A stretch of 64,000 nucleotides of DNA from Histomonas meleagridis (taxonomy: Eukaryota > Parabasalia > Tritrichomonadida > Dientamoebidae). The DNA lies in NCBI GenBank assembly GCA_020186115.1, contig WSYJ01000092.1:1-64000 (forward strand), read 5' to 3'. The notes under the pieces are model-generated. The model made no database searches and was not told the DNA's origin. It saw only the letters and a list, made by a program, of their open reading frames with translations. The first letter of the stretch is position 1, and the number at the start of each line of letters is the position of its first letter. The translations under genes were made by a program, and so were the position numbers. Positions 1 to 10,043 of this stretch are shown one piece after another.

Positions 1-668
1 TTCGTAAAAGTTTCTTTTGATTCCGATAAATCTTTTTTTTTAATCAGAAAATGATGCATGAAATTCGATATATTCTTCGTTTCAAACATTACATAATACT
101 TTCGTATTTTAAGGGTTAGATAAATAATAAATATCAGTTTCATCTTAATTAAGAAACCGTAAAAATTCTTTAATATTTATATTAGTAGATGCAGCATCAA
201 ATATCAAAATATTAGCGGGAACTGATTCTGTATCATCACTTCCAACATAATCAGATAATAATGATAACATCCATCAATCGTCATAAGTATATTGTAATCG
301 ATAACTAGTAAATAATGAATTAAAGTCGTTACATATTCCTGTTAATATTACAAGTAAAGTATTTCGTGCCATCACTTAAAATGACATTGTCTTCGGCGAT
401 GGCAACGTTCCTGAAACACTTTCTGGTTTCACTATATTAAAACGTAGTGATATAACATGTGTTGTTGGAATAATATCAAGTCTTATTTTACCTATCGCTT
501 TATTCTGTGAAGGACTTTCTAACCAACGTTGAGAAAGGTATATCCGTTCTGCTCATTAAGTGTTTCATATTGGTCATTGTCGAGATTTGTATAATTTTCC
601 TCAATTGGAAGTTGTGATGCAGTCGTGTTAAATTGATTTTCAGTTTCGTACATTTCTATTATATAATA
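1..668. other. AT-rich stretch without a recognisable gene
   Basis: No open frame of useful length and no motif that I can name. Since a broken structural-type ORF follows directly, this is probably more of the same decayed element, but that is inference only. Confidence 0.4.
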
Positions 669-1202
669 ATGTCAAATTTACAGCTCGAAAAAATAGAAAA
701 TATAGTTAGAGCGTTAATGAATATAAATGGTGTTGTTTACAGTAATCACTCAAAAACATCTGATACTTTGACAAATGGAATATGTAGGTTACAAATAAAT
801 AGTGTGGATAAAAGTTTTGTTTTTACTTACAGATAAAATCATATTATAATATCACCGTTAGACAGTAGCGATAGAAATTTAAAGTATATCAATTATAATA
901 TTGAAGTTGATGATATACTTACCGGAAAGAATATTATGAAAAATGCTTATATACTTGAAATGTTCAGTAATATTAATAAAGTTTTAGACTTATATAAACA
1001 ATTCGTAAAAATTAATGAGGATAATAATAATGTTACCATTAGAGACCTCGTTGTTAGTGAAACCATTAATGATTATTCTATCAGTGATTTTTCATTAAAA
1101 GATCAAACACATGAAATAATTAATGATGATTCAGCTATTGATCGAAGTTTGGTGGCAAATATATTTAACAGATATTTCAAACAGTATTGGCGGAGGTTCT
1201 AA
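669..1202 (+). pseudogene. Broken ORF of unknown function, possibly from a virus-like or Maverick-like element
   Basis: From the ATG at 669 one frame stays open to a TAA at 834-836, then continues in the same frame, stop-free, to 1202. It therefore looks like a single gene of about 177 codons broken by one nonsense codon. The product is hydrophilic and Asn/Ile/Asp-rich with no family that I recognise. Downstream, in other frames, come fragments with phage-tail-fibre flavour (see the next entry), so I infer a decayed structural gene of a viral or Maverick/Polinton-like element. It could equally be an unrelated lineage-specific gene. Confidence 0.35.
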
Positions 1203-1230
1203 TTCTACAATATAAATCCCGGCAATAGCA

Positions 1231-1500
1231 ACAATTAAATCTGATGGAGTCATGGAAGTTGGTGAGTATATAAATATGCATTATAAAGATGATTATAATG
1301 ATTATAATACTTGGAGGATTAGAGCTATATGACCGGTACATTAAGTTTTCAAGCAAAAGGTTAAAGTACAATAAGTTATAGTAATAATGATAATATAACA
1401 GTAAATAGTATAAATAATATTTCTACGAATGATATATTACTAACTACACATAATCACGACAATAGATATTTTTTGATAGATCATATTAGTGATCATTTGG
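1231..1500 (+). pseudogene. Frameshifted remnants resembling tail-fibre-like protein
   Basis: The frame starting near 1240 encodes SDGVMEVGEYINMH and ends at a stop near 1334. The frame containing 1449-1475 encodes HNHDNRYFL. Motifs of the kind D-G-x-x-E-x-G-x-Y-I-x-x-H and H-N-H-D-x-R-Y-Y/F are typical of phage tail-fibre-type proteins and occur in some eukaryotic virus-like elements. The frames are disconnected, so no intact gene is present. The assignment rests on two short motifs. Confidence 0.3.
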
Positions 1501-1756
1501 CTATTAATATATCTACTTTTTGTCTTCCTATGGTGATACGTAGATCAAGACCGTTGATCGCCTTTCGAACGGTCCCTAAACTTACTTTTTATGTTGCCAC
1601 TATTCGAGGAAGATGTTTTCCCCTATTTATGATAACTCTGGCATGATTGCTCGCTTCGTAGAATGTTGTTCTCCTTTGCTGGATTGCCTTGACGGTAGCT
1701 TCTAGCCAAATCAGGCAAATTTCGATCTTTTTCCTTCCTTGCATTCGGGAATTTAA

Positions 1757-1800
1757 ATTGAATAGCTTACTCGGAAATTGAATGATTTTTGAGAATTTCC
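1757..1800 (+). repeat. Direct repeat flanking the TIR element; second copy at 3178-3222
   Basis: The 44 nt ending in GAGAATTTCC at 1800 recur with few mismatches at 3178-3222, where they run on uninterrupted into CCGTACA, 9 nt before the nucleoporin ATG. In this left copy the TIR element interrupts the sequence after GAATTTCC, and it resumes at 3088 with GAATTTCCGTACA. The 3178 copy thus represents the sequence before insertion and fixes the element borders. Confidence 0.75.
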
Positions 1801-3087
1801 AGAGTGGTTCAGACTTATGGAGAAGTCCCTTCAGAAAATTTGTAATTACTTTTTCAAGCATATACACTTAAAATATTAAAAAAATTTTATAGTGATATTT
1901 GGCTAGATTCGGATTATTTGTGTATATGACTTTTATCCATATATATTGAATATTTCGAAATTTGATCAAAAAATTATGAAATAATTTTTTGATTATTTAT
2001 ATATATTGATATGCACAATAACATTGCTAAATATGCTATCAGGTTCCTTATGAAATAAATATTATTGATTTTGAGAAAAAGTACATTTATTATATAAATT
2101 TACATGCCAAATAATCATCAAGATCCTAGATACTCCCTTTTTTTCTTTCTTAAAAATTTTATATGAGCATTTATATATACTAAATTTTATCAATTTGAAA
2201 TATTTAAAGATTTCTTCTGCTGAATTTCGAGAAAAAGTAGTATTTTGCACGACGGTTTGAAAACGTGATTTATCATTCAAATATTCGGCCGTTTATAAAC
2301 TTTTTGGATAAAAAATAATCGTCGGGAGAAGAAAATATGTTATACATGCATATTTAAACGACTTTTTCTCGAAACTCAGCAGAAGAATCTCAATGAAACT
2401 TTGATATCATTTCGACGAAATCATCGTCATAATCATATTTGTAAATGAAAAAGAAAAAAAGGGTCGATTTTATTCATACTTGATTTGAATATTGCGTTTT
2501 TCGTTAAATTTGGTGTTATAAGAATAAAAGCGAGAAATCATGGTTCTATATATAAATTTATCAATGCCACAAAAAGGGTTAACTTTGTTAGGTTACTCAA
2601 AAGCGAATTCATAAAAACAATGATCAGAAACAGGATAACTAATTTTGGATAAATTATACAGCTTGATGACACTTTTTATGAAAATTTTGAATGGTTTATC
2701 ATACTCAATTGAAAGGTTTATTTACTTAATTGTGAAAGATCCATCATTCGAAGCCTTCACGAACGAAATAAGGAATTTCTGGAAAAAAACATAATAAAAA
2801 TAATGATGCTGTATGCAGCACGTAGGACATTACGTTGAACTCATCTTCTCTATAGAGAAGACATAAAATAGATCAATATGGATGAAAATATTGTGCTTGG
2901 ACAAAGAAATAAGATAAAAAACTTAAAGACCTAAGCAGCGGCTTTGGCAGTGATTCTAATAAATTAATGAAATATTTACAATAAAGCTCTTCAGAGTCAA
3001 AAAAAGGGGATAACAAGAATGAACATTAAGCAAAATTTTTAACTTTACTTCGATGTCTGTGTGAGAATAATTGGTCGGAACCACTCT
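1801..3087. mobile_element. TIR DNA element, copy 1 (1.29 kb, 8-bp target duplication, no intact transposase)
   Basis: Starts with AGAGTGGTTC and ends with its exact reverse complement GAACCACTCT (3078-3087). It is flanked on both sides by GAATTTCC (1793-1800 and 3088-3095), an 8-bp target-site duplication. An uninterrupted version of the site lies at 3178-3222. A diverged second copy in opposite orientation is at 34964-35801. No transposase ORF survives, so it is a non-autonomous or decayed element. An 8-bp duplication fits hAT and some other superfamilies, but the family cannot be fixed from the termini alone. Confidence 0.7.
1978..2420. repeat. Segment unique to copy 1 with a foldback: arms 2208-2238 and 2361-2390
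   Basis: Aligning copy 1 with the copy at 34964-35801 shows that about 440 nt here have no counterpart, so they are a nested insertion, or copy 2 lost them. Inside lie two roughly 30-nt arms in inverted orientation (GATTTCTTCTGCTGAATTTC on one side, GAAACTCAGCAGAAGAATCT on the other) separated by about 120 nt, able to form a hairpin. The borders are approximate. Confidence 0.5.
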
Positions 3088-3230
3088 GAATTTCCGTACA
3101 GGTCGACAAATCCTAAAATTTTACCAGTCACTTTTCTATCGCTTTGGTGACGATCATTTATCTTTCATTATCCACTTTTTGAATAGTTTACTCAGAAATT
3201 GAATGATTTTTGAGAATTTCCGTACACAAC

Positions 3231-4115
3231 ATGTTTGGCCAACAACAAAATCAACCTGAGCCCGAAGATGAATTTGAAATGACAGAACAAATGCTTGTAA
3301 CCAATTTGCCTTCTAAAATCTTAGACAAGTTTGTATCAGTTTATGTGTCAATGAAAAAGGTCAAAGACATTCTCAAGGCAAAAACAGAAGGTTCACCACA
3401 AACCACAGTTCCATCAGACATTGGAAAGAATGCGATTCGATTTAACTGGAAGATGCATGAAGATCTCGAGGAAATTCAAACAAAATTTGAAGCTCTCGAG
3501 AAGAATACGCATAAGGTCATTGAGAACAATCTTACATTATTAGCGCATCGAATCGACAGTGTTAAATCGCTTTACGCAGAGAGCAAGAAAAGCCTTGTTG
3601 ACGCCAAACGACATTTTGATGAAGCGTCTCATCTCAGGACATTACCAAGTCCTTTCATCAAATCATTTGTTACAAACATCGAGAAAGAGGCCGAGAACGT
3701 GTCGCAGTTACTTTCCACTTATAGCAGTTACATGCGTGCAAATGATAATCAATTCGACCAATCAACACCAGACTACAGTTTCCTCATGGAACAACATAAG
3801 GCTATGCTCAGGTGCTCAGCGCGCGTAGAAATGCTCCAACAAAAGCTTGCTTCCACGCAGGACGAACTTGCGTCACGATTAAAGATCGATCCGAGAATGT
3901 TTAGGCAATATGAAAAAACAACTGAAGAAACTTGCGCACAGCTCATAGAGATCAAATATAAACAATTTGTGGCTCAAGAAAAGAAGAAAATGGAAACTAT
4001 GAATGAGGAATCAGATCTGTTTGGAAACTCAACAAAGGAAAAGAAAGAGGAACAAAAGCAAACTGGATTCGGCTTTGGTAATACAACATTTAACTTTGGT
4101 AACTGGAAGCGCTGA
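3231..4115 (+). CDS. FG nucleoporin, Nup58/45-like
   Basis: A 294-residue protein from the first ATG (MFGQQQNQ); the frame upstream offers only a TTG. It opens with an FG dipeptide, has an acidic patch, then about 220 residues of predicted helix and coiled coil. It ends with TGFGFGNTTFNFGNW, an FG-rich tail followed by Lys-Arg. The central PSPFIKSFVTNIEKEAENVS region resembles the Nup58/p45 helical domain that, with Nup54 and Nup62, forms the central transport channel of the nuclear pore. Most orthologues carry many more FG repeats, so this is a compact version. The leader lies next to the transposon-flanking direct repeat. Nup54 or Nup62 is the main alternative. Confidence 0.6.
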   Translation: MFGQQQNQPEPEDEFEMTEQMLVTNLPSKILDKFVSVYVSMKKVKDILKAKTEGSPQTTVPSDIGKNAIRFNWKMHEDLEEIQTKFEALEKNTHKVIENNLTLLAHRIDSVKSLYAESKKSLVDAKRHFDEASHLRTLPSPFIKSFVTNIEKEAENVSQLLSTYSSYMRANDNQFDQSTPDYSFLMEQHKAMLRCSARVEMLQQKLASTQDELASRLKIDPRMFRQYEKTTEETCAQLIEIKYKQFVAQEKKKMETMNEESDLFGNSTKEKKEEQKQTGFGFGNTTFNFGNWKR

Positions 4116-4699
4116 GGGTGTTGTGAAAAAAGTAAACACAGAACATACAATGAACGATAGATATTTTAAATAAAAATTTGTGCAAAACGATCAGAATAAA
4201 TTCAACGTTCATTCAAAAAGCCCTATCGAAACGGTAATAAAAATGTGGCCAATTTCCTTTAAAATCTTCTTTCATTTTTGGTTAAAAATCAATAGAGCCC
4301 ACAATCTCGCAAATTTCCAATACAGCTGTTAATTACTGAAACTGTTGAGCAAATGTTTCTTCAATTTAGAAAGGACTGTCCTTACTTGTTATGAGTTTAA
4401 ATCTTATTATAATTTAAAATATTTTATGAATTTTTTTTTACATCTAAATTTGTGATTTTCGCGAAATTCCTATTTTTCACTCAGGAGGACGTTAACATGG
4501 AAATTTCTTTTTTCTCGATTTTCTTTTCATTTTTTATATGTTTCATATTTTTGGGACTGAAAATATGTTAAAATTTCTATTTACTAAAATACTATATAAA
4601 AATTTATGATTTATTTAAACTTTGTCGTAGCTCTACAGTTTTTTCACAGCAGCCTATATATATATATATATATATATAAATATACATATTTAATCATGC
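4116..4699. other. Intergenic region with (TA)n microsatellite
   Basis: Between the convergently transcribed nucleoporin and histone genes. Contains a pure TA run at about 4655-4678. No ORF or RNA gene seen. Confidence 0.6.
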
Positions 4700-5116
4700 T
4701 TAGTTACGCTCACCACGAATTCTTTGTGCAAGTTGAACATCACGTTCCATAATCGTAACACGGTTTGCATGAATTGCGCAAAGGTTTGTATCTTCAAAGA
4801 GACCAACAAGATAAGCTTCAGAAGCTTCTTGAAGTGCTGCAATAGCTGATGATTGGAAACGAAGATCACCACGGAATCCTGATGCAATTTCACGAACAAG
4901 ACGTTGGAATGGAAGCTTACGGATTAAAAGATCTGTGCTCTTTTGGTATTTACGAATTTCACGAAGAGCAACTGTACCTGGTCTGAAACGATGTTGCTTC
5001 TTTGCACCTTGTGAATCAACAACTGGTGTTGATTTACGAGCTGCCTTAGCACCGAGTGATTTACGTGGAGTCTTACCACCAGTAGATTTACGAGCTGTTT
5101 GTTTTGTCCTAGCCAT
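4700..5116 (-). CDS. Histone H3
   Basis: 138 residues beginning [20 protein letters not shown], with the K4, K9, K14 and K27-equivalent region of the H3 tail, followed by a complete histone fold (FQRLVREIA, the [10 protein letters not shown] helix, [15 protein letters not shown]). Three residues longer than canonical H3 (about 135). The tail differs from animal H3, with TP instead of AP near residue 17 and [14 protein letters not shown] around 30-43, as expected for a divergent protist. It packages DNA in the nucleosome with H4. The start is clear from the universal MARTKQ N-terminus. No H4 partner gene is adjacent. Confidence 0.97.
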   Translation of the reverse strand: MARTKQTARKSTGGKTPRKSLGAKAARKSTPVVDSQGAKKQHRFRPGTVALREIRKYQKSTDLLIRKLPFQRLVREIASGFRGDLRFQSSAIAALQEASEAYLVGLFEDTNLCAIHANRVTIMERDVQLAQRIRGERN

Positions 5117-5150
5117 CTTTAAAAATGATCAGAGTAAAATACCCGCCATT
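5117..5150 (-). promoter_or_regulatory. Histone H3 promoter: initiator TCATTT and upstream GGCGGG
   Basis: On the minus strand TCATTTTTAAAG (initiator core at 5123-5128) lies about 10 nt before the ATG, matching the trichomonad initiator TCA(Y)(T/A) with transcription starting at the A. About 15-20 nt further upstream is AATGGCGGGTATTT, similar to half of an E2F-type site, which would suit an S-phase gene. The initiator match is direct; the E2F link is inference. Confidence 0.5.
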
Positions 5151-5424
5151 TACATATTTTGATGTTATCAAAAAGTAAAAATCTACATTTAATATATGGT
5201 ATACTAAAATGGCATTTCGTGTTTTTACATCATACTGCAATAAAAACCTTTAAACAGTCATAAATAATAAAATCGAATACAATTTTAATGAAAAAAAATC
5301 TCAAATATTTTAGGCATTATTAAGTTATTTGTTAATTAATAATTAAACTTAACAATCACATAAACAGTAATTTCAAATATTATTTTCACAAGTATTATTA
5401 ATGTTTCGAGGTTTGACTCATAAT

Positions 5425-6723
5425 TTAAAACAAAAACAACATTAGCAAAGAAAAAATACTGACACCAAAACCAAGTACTATAGTTTTTGAGCTAGATCTT
5501 GATGGAAATGAATTTGATGTAATATTTGAATTCGTGATTGAATTAGAATATAAATTAGAATTCGTGATTGAATTAGAATATATATTAGAATTTGCAGATG
5601 ATACAGAGGATGTATTTTGAATAGTAAATGTTTTCGTTGGTGCAAATGATTTTGATTGTGTAAATGAATTTGTTTGTGTAAATGTGTTTGATTGTGTAAA
5701 TGGATGTGTTGGCCATGGACCACATTTTTCGATTGTTGTTCCTTTTGATACATTAAATTTACCAAATTTTGTTGAATTATATGATTCTAATGTCATTACA
5801 TATGTGAGAGGCGCCTTATCAAATGCATTATTGCTTACAATAGGTTGGGAAAGGCCATAATAATAAAGACATGTTAGAGATTTGCAATCATAAAATGCAA
5901 GATTCCTAATTGAAGTCACATTTTCACCTATAATAACAACTGATAAATTAGAACATTGGCCAAAAACTTTTTCATTGATAACAGTTAGTGAATTTGGAAT
6001 TTGGATTTGTTTAAGAGCATTGCAATCATAAAATGCAGCAGACTCGATTGTAGTAATGTTATTTCCTAAAGCAACTTCTGATAATTTCTCACAATAAGAA
6101 AATGCATGTTCTCTAATTGTAGAAATTGAATTCGGCAATGAAATGTTTTTAAATCCACATCCAAAAAACGTAAATTTGGTAATTTCTGTTAGCTTTTCTC
6201 CAAAAATTATTTCAGACAAATTTTTACAATTAAAGAATGCTAATTCTTCAATGGTAGTTACCGAATTTGGTAATTTAATACTTTCAAGTGATGAACAATC
6301 AGCAAATGCATGATGAGCAATTTTAATCAATTTTTCATTCAAAATAATTTTTGATAATCTACTGCAGCTATTAAATGCGCCATAGCGAACCGTATTAACA
6401 TTTTGGCCAAATGTAACATTTGTTAAATTTTTGCAATCATGAAATGTTTTATTGCCAATTTGAGATACTGCATTTCCAATTTTAACAGATAACAGATATT
6501 TCCATCCACTAAATATACCAGGTGGTATTGAAGTAATATTATCAGCAATAATCAAAAATAATGTTTCATTTTGATAATTCCATGCATTGTTATAATCTTC
6601 CGTGCTATTTATTATAAGTGTTTTTGTACTATTATCAAAGATTCCAAATGTGGGTATTATTAGATAGCAAAACATCATAGCAATCATTTTTTTCGGATGA
6701 AAACAATAATGAAACTTATTCAT
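5425..6723 (-). CDS. BspA-like leucine-rich repeat surface protein
   Basis: 432 residues. An N-terminal hydrophobic segment (MIAMMFCYLIIPTFG) acts as a signal peptide. It is followed by about eleven LRR_5/BspA-type repeats of 22-23 residues with the pattern I-x-x-x-A-F-x-x-C-x-x-L-x-x-I-x-L (for example REHAFSYCEKLSEVAL). Next comes the conserved closing module (LTYVMTLESYNSTKFG...KGTTIEKC), then a Ser/Thr-rich stalk of F-T-Q-S/T-N repeats and S-N-S-I-T-N repeats. It ends in a hydrophobic segment (VLGFGVSIFSLLMLFLF) with no cytoplasmic tail. Such proteins are large surface families in trichomonads, linked to adhesion. The lack of a tail after the membrane segment could mean lipid-type anchoring or simply a very short C-terminus. 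Confidence 0.88.
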   Translation of the reverse strand: MNKFHYCFHPKKMIAMMFCYLIIPTFGIFDNSTKTLIINSTEDYNNAWNYQNETLFLIIADNITSIPPGIFSGWKYLLSVKIGNAVSQIGNKTFHDCKNLTNVTFGQNVNTVRYGAFNSCSRLSKIILNEKLIKIAHHAFADCSSLESIKLPNSVTTIEELAFFNCKNLSEIIFGEKLTEITKFTFFGCGFKNISLPNSISTIREHAFSYCEKLSEVALGNNITTIESAAFYDCNALKQIQIPNSLTVINEKVFGQCSNLSVVIIGENVTSIRNLAFYDCKSLTCLYYYGLSQPIVSNNAFDKAPLTYVMTLESYNSTKFGKFNVSKGTTIEKCGPWPTHPFTQSNTFTQTNSFTQSKSFAPTKTFTIQNTSSVSSANSNIYSNSITNSNLYSNSITNSNITSNSFPSRSSSKTIVLGFGVSIFSLLMLFLF

Positions 6724-6939
6724 GAATCCATAGAATAAAACAAAAAACTAAAATTATTATTCTAAGACTTAAGACAAATGTTTTCTTTCATAAATTATTT
6801 CATATTAAAAATTATTGGTAAAAGACAATATATGTCTTCAAAATGAAAATAAAGGTAAAACTTTTCTTTGATTTAAATGATGTATATTATGATTAGATAT
6901 TTTATATTAACAAATAAAATTAAGCCAAAGTTAAAAATA

Positions 6940-7860
6940 AAATGTATTTGAATTAGTGAATGTGCGTGTTGGCGGAAGACATTCGTCAAGTGTTGTTCCC
7001 TTAGTAACATTCATATTTCCAAATGTTTCATTTTGATATGTTTCTAATGTCATAACTAATGTGGTATTTAAATTAACAAATGCATCATTTTTTATTTCTG
7101 GTGAAATTTCTCCAAATTATTATTTAAAATAAATACATTCAACTGATGTACAATTAAGAAATGCACAATTAATGAACATTTTCATCAATAAAAATTTTTT
7201 CTAAATTAATACAACTTGCAAAAGCATAATTCATAATAGGGGTGACTGATTTAGGAATTGTAAATGTTTTACTTTTCATATTCGGATAACTAATAATTTG
7301 TGTAATTCCTTTATCATATAAAACGCCATCATTTTCATAATTCTAATATTCAATATTTTCATTTGAAGCATTAATAAATTGAAGATTCGTACATTCTAAA
7401 AATGCATTTCCAATTGAAATAGCAGGAATTGGTATATAAATATTCATAAGGTTTGAACATCCTCTTAATGCATCAGAACCAATACTTTTGTACGCCTACA
7501 TTTAAAGTTATTGTTTCAATTCCTGTACATTTGGAAAATGCATTAGCACCAATGCTATCACATTATTAATTAATGCAATACATTCATAAAATGCACCATC
7601 TGTAATTCCACTCAATGTTTTTTCTGGAAATTGTACATATTTTAATTTTTTTACATGATGCAAATGCACCATTATTTATTGTATTCACTGATTCTCCAAT
7701 TATTACAGATATTTAGAAAGGCCAATTGCTGAACGCATTGTTTTCAAGCTCTCTAACATTAATAATTATAACAGGTTCAGTAACATTCATATAATCATTT
7801 GATAAATCATTGAAATCAGCTATTATGAATGTTTTTATCTATTATTCATATGATTGTTTT
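6940..7860 (-). pseudogene. Decayed BspA-like LRR gene
   Basis: Minus-strand translation in several frames gives BspA pieces in the right order: LRR fragments (AF-x-x-C-x-x-L) between about 7860 and 7100, the closing module around 7080-7000 (ALVMTLETYQNETFG, KGTTLDEC-like), and the start of a stalk (R-T-F-T-N-S-N-T-F) at about 6950-6975. Frameshifts and stops separate the pieces. It lies immediately upstream of, and in the same orientation as, the intact BspA gene, so it is probably a tandem duplicate that died. Confidence 0.75.
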
Positions 7861-8049
7861 GTATCAACAAAAAATATAATCAATTGGAATAACTTCGTTT
7901 TTTGATGAATGCTTTTTTGATTAAAATAAATTTTGGAAAAATACTGACACAATTGTATTTGAATAAACCGAAGTAATTGGTGTATTAAATATCTTTAGTC
8001 GATTTTTAAGAATATTATTGTTGGAATTCATTGATAAATATCATTAAAA

Positions 8050-8629
8050 ACTTTCATTAAAATGATATATATTATGTATGATATGAAAGATTACAGTCAT
8101 TTTAGAATAAAAATATAGAATTACTAATTTTGGAGAAATGAAATGCTTGGAGCCGACTCTATTTTTATTTAGAGAATTGTTGAAAAAAACTCAATGCAGT
8201 AAATGATTAGGATATAATTTTAATTCATTGGAAAACACAATAATTAGAATTGCTAAATAAATATAAGAACCAAATATTTGCAACATTTTCTAAAACAATG
8301 ATTTGTTCACCAGTATTGATAATATCATTAAATAAATATGTTTTTACACAAATAATCTTTACTAATTTTTTTGTTAGCATCTAATGAGAGACAAAAATAA
8401 CATATGTTTACACTTATTTTTAATATAAAACATAAAAATTCTCCAAATGATTACCATTTTCTTTATACATGTCAAGTTATTATTTTCAGCTGCTGACATC
8501 ATCGTTACGTTTATTAATATAATAAATAAATTTCACATCGAATTTGTTACATAACTTCATCTCCACACGTAAGAAATTAATATTTAACAAAAGAATAAAA
8601 ATTATATATTTTTTTTTTTAGTAAATAAG
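8050..8629. other. Intergenic, nothing recognised
   Basis: AT-rich, no sustained frame, no repeat that I can see beyond homopolymer runs. Confidence 0.5.
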
Positions 8630-9928
8630 TTATTTCTCTTGTGTCAAAACGTCGGTCAAATGTTCTAAGAATTCTTCAGTTCCATTCATCGCCACTCCGA
8701 TCAAATGTTTTCCATCTTTATGAGGCACGAAAGTACCAAATGCCGCCCATTCGTGTATTATCATTGTGCCGGGCAAATACACAACGTGCGAATCAGTTCC
8801 CTGATATGCAACTTCATGCAGCGTGAGCGGATCATGTGGACATTGTCCGCCTCCATTACCATTCCTAAACTTAAACCATTCATCGAGATTAATCGCAACA
8901 ACACTCTGTGGTTTTGTTGGATCATTACGTTCTTCTGGTGTTAAATTTTGCGCTACTTCTTTTAGATAATCAATGGCTTTTCCTTTTAGCCAACATTTAT
9001 GTGTGATAAATGATGACACAATTCGAACTTTGAGTTCAGGATGTGAAAAAATGATGGACGTGGCCATGGAATCACCAGAAAAATTATGATTAGGTGTAAA
9101 ATGAATTATGTGTCCACTTTCGATATATTCTTGAATCGATGCTTGAAGACTTGGGGTGCCCCACGGGAACTCTATCGGCGTTTTATCGTCCCATTCATTT
9201 TTTGATGATTTATATTTGGATATTATTGCTTTGCCAGCAACTACTGGATGCCCACAGCCCATGAAAACTATTTCTTTGATAAGTGGAACAATTTCGGGAT
9301 ACTTCAAAATTGCTAAAGCAATATTTGTCGGTATTCCAATAGAAGCAATTGTAACTTCATTTGGATTTTCTTTAATAGTTTTGGCAATAAAATCAGCAGC
9401 TTCATATTGATTACCTTTGCCCCATTTTTGAGGATCTCCAAGTTCTTCAATTTCTTCTTTTTTAAGAAGACCAACTCCTTCTTTATAATCTATAAAGATA
9501 TCACGATGAGTTCCAATTTGTGTTTCTGCTCCAGCAATGACCGGAAATGGTTTATAATCTGGTCGACATTTAATATGCGCAGATAACATTCTTTGAGCAT
9601 AAACGGCACGTACTTTTGCAGGGCCATACATTGTAGTGAGTCCTAATATATCAAGTTTTTCAGTACGTAAAGAATAAAGTAAAGCTAATGCATCATCAAG
9701 ATCAGTACCAATATCTGTGTCAATGATAACTTTCACTTTTCCTTCAGGAGCCTGAATTGTTACTGGTGATACAGCTTCAGGTTTGATAGATTCGATTCGG
9801 TTCATTTCCTCTGGTGAAATTTCTAGAGCTTCTGATCTATACGTACATCTTCTGTCAAAGTACTTATATTTCTTTAAAGGTTTTGGATGTAATAAATTTT
9901 CGAGATTTGCCGATGACCCTTGTCCCAT
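8630..9928 (-). CDS. Inosine/uridine-preferring nucleoside hydrolase family protein
   Basis: 432 residues. The family signature VIIDTDIGTDLDDALALLYSL near residue 70 supplies the Asp cluster that binds Ca2+. The central SIGIPTNIALAILKYPEIV corresponds to the conserved substrate-pocket strand, and HDPLTLHEVAY near residue 375 supplies the late Asp ligand preceded by His. The family hydrolyses the N-glycosidic bond of ribonucleosides in purine/pyrimidine salvage, on which trichomonads depend. It is longer than the usual 310-340 residues because of a 60-residue N-terminal extension. The protein starts MGQGSS, a good N-myristoylation signal, so membrane attachment is possible. Substrate preference cannot be read from sequence. 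The ATG is unambiguous and the gene is divergent from SCS-beta. Confidence 0.88.
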   Translation of the reverse strand: MGQGSSANLENLLHPKPLKKYKYFDRRCTYRSEALEISPEEMNRIESIKPEAVSPVTIQAPEGKVKVIIDTDIGTDLDDALALLYSLRTEKLDILGLTTMYGPAKVRAVYAQRMLSAHIKCRPDYKPFPVIAGAETQIGTHRDIFIDYKEGVGLLKKEEIEELGDPQKWGKGNQYEAADFIAKTIKENPNEVTIASIGIPTNIALAILKYPEIVPLIKEIVFMGCGHPVVAGKAIISKYKSSKNEWDDKTPIEFPWGTPSLQASIQEYIESGHIIHFTPNHNFSGDSMATSIIFSHPELKVRIVSSFITHKCWLKGKAIDYLKEVAQNLTPEERNDPTKPQSVVAINLDEWFKFRNGNGGGQCPHDPLTLHEVAYQGTDSHVVYLPGTMIIHEWAAFGTFVPHKDGKHLIGVAMNGTEEFLEHLTDVLTQEK

Positions 9929-10043
9929 TTAATATGCTTTTGAGAAGTTTACGACGATGACAAATTTATGTCACTTTTATGTTTGGTTACAGCGATTCAA
10001 AAAATTCAAAACAGTTTCTGAAGCATTGGCCACTTCACTTTAA
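9929..10043. promoter_or_regulatory. Divergent promoter between nucleoside hydrolase and SCS-beta; Inr at 10035-10040
   Basis: Only 114 nt separate the two ATGs. On the plus strand TCACTT (10035-10040) puts a predicted start site at A10037, 7 nt before the SCS-beta ATG, a textbook trichomonad initiator position. On the minus strand TTCTCAAAAGC lies about 12 nt before the hydrolase ATG and could serve as a weaker initiator. Confidence 0.6.

Noticed and set aside
1589-1867. 92-codon minus-strand frame next to and across the TIR element border
   Set aside because: It spans the junction of host and element sequence, so it cannot be an original gene.
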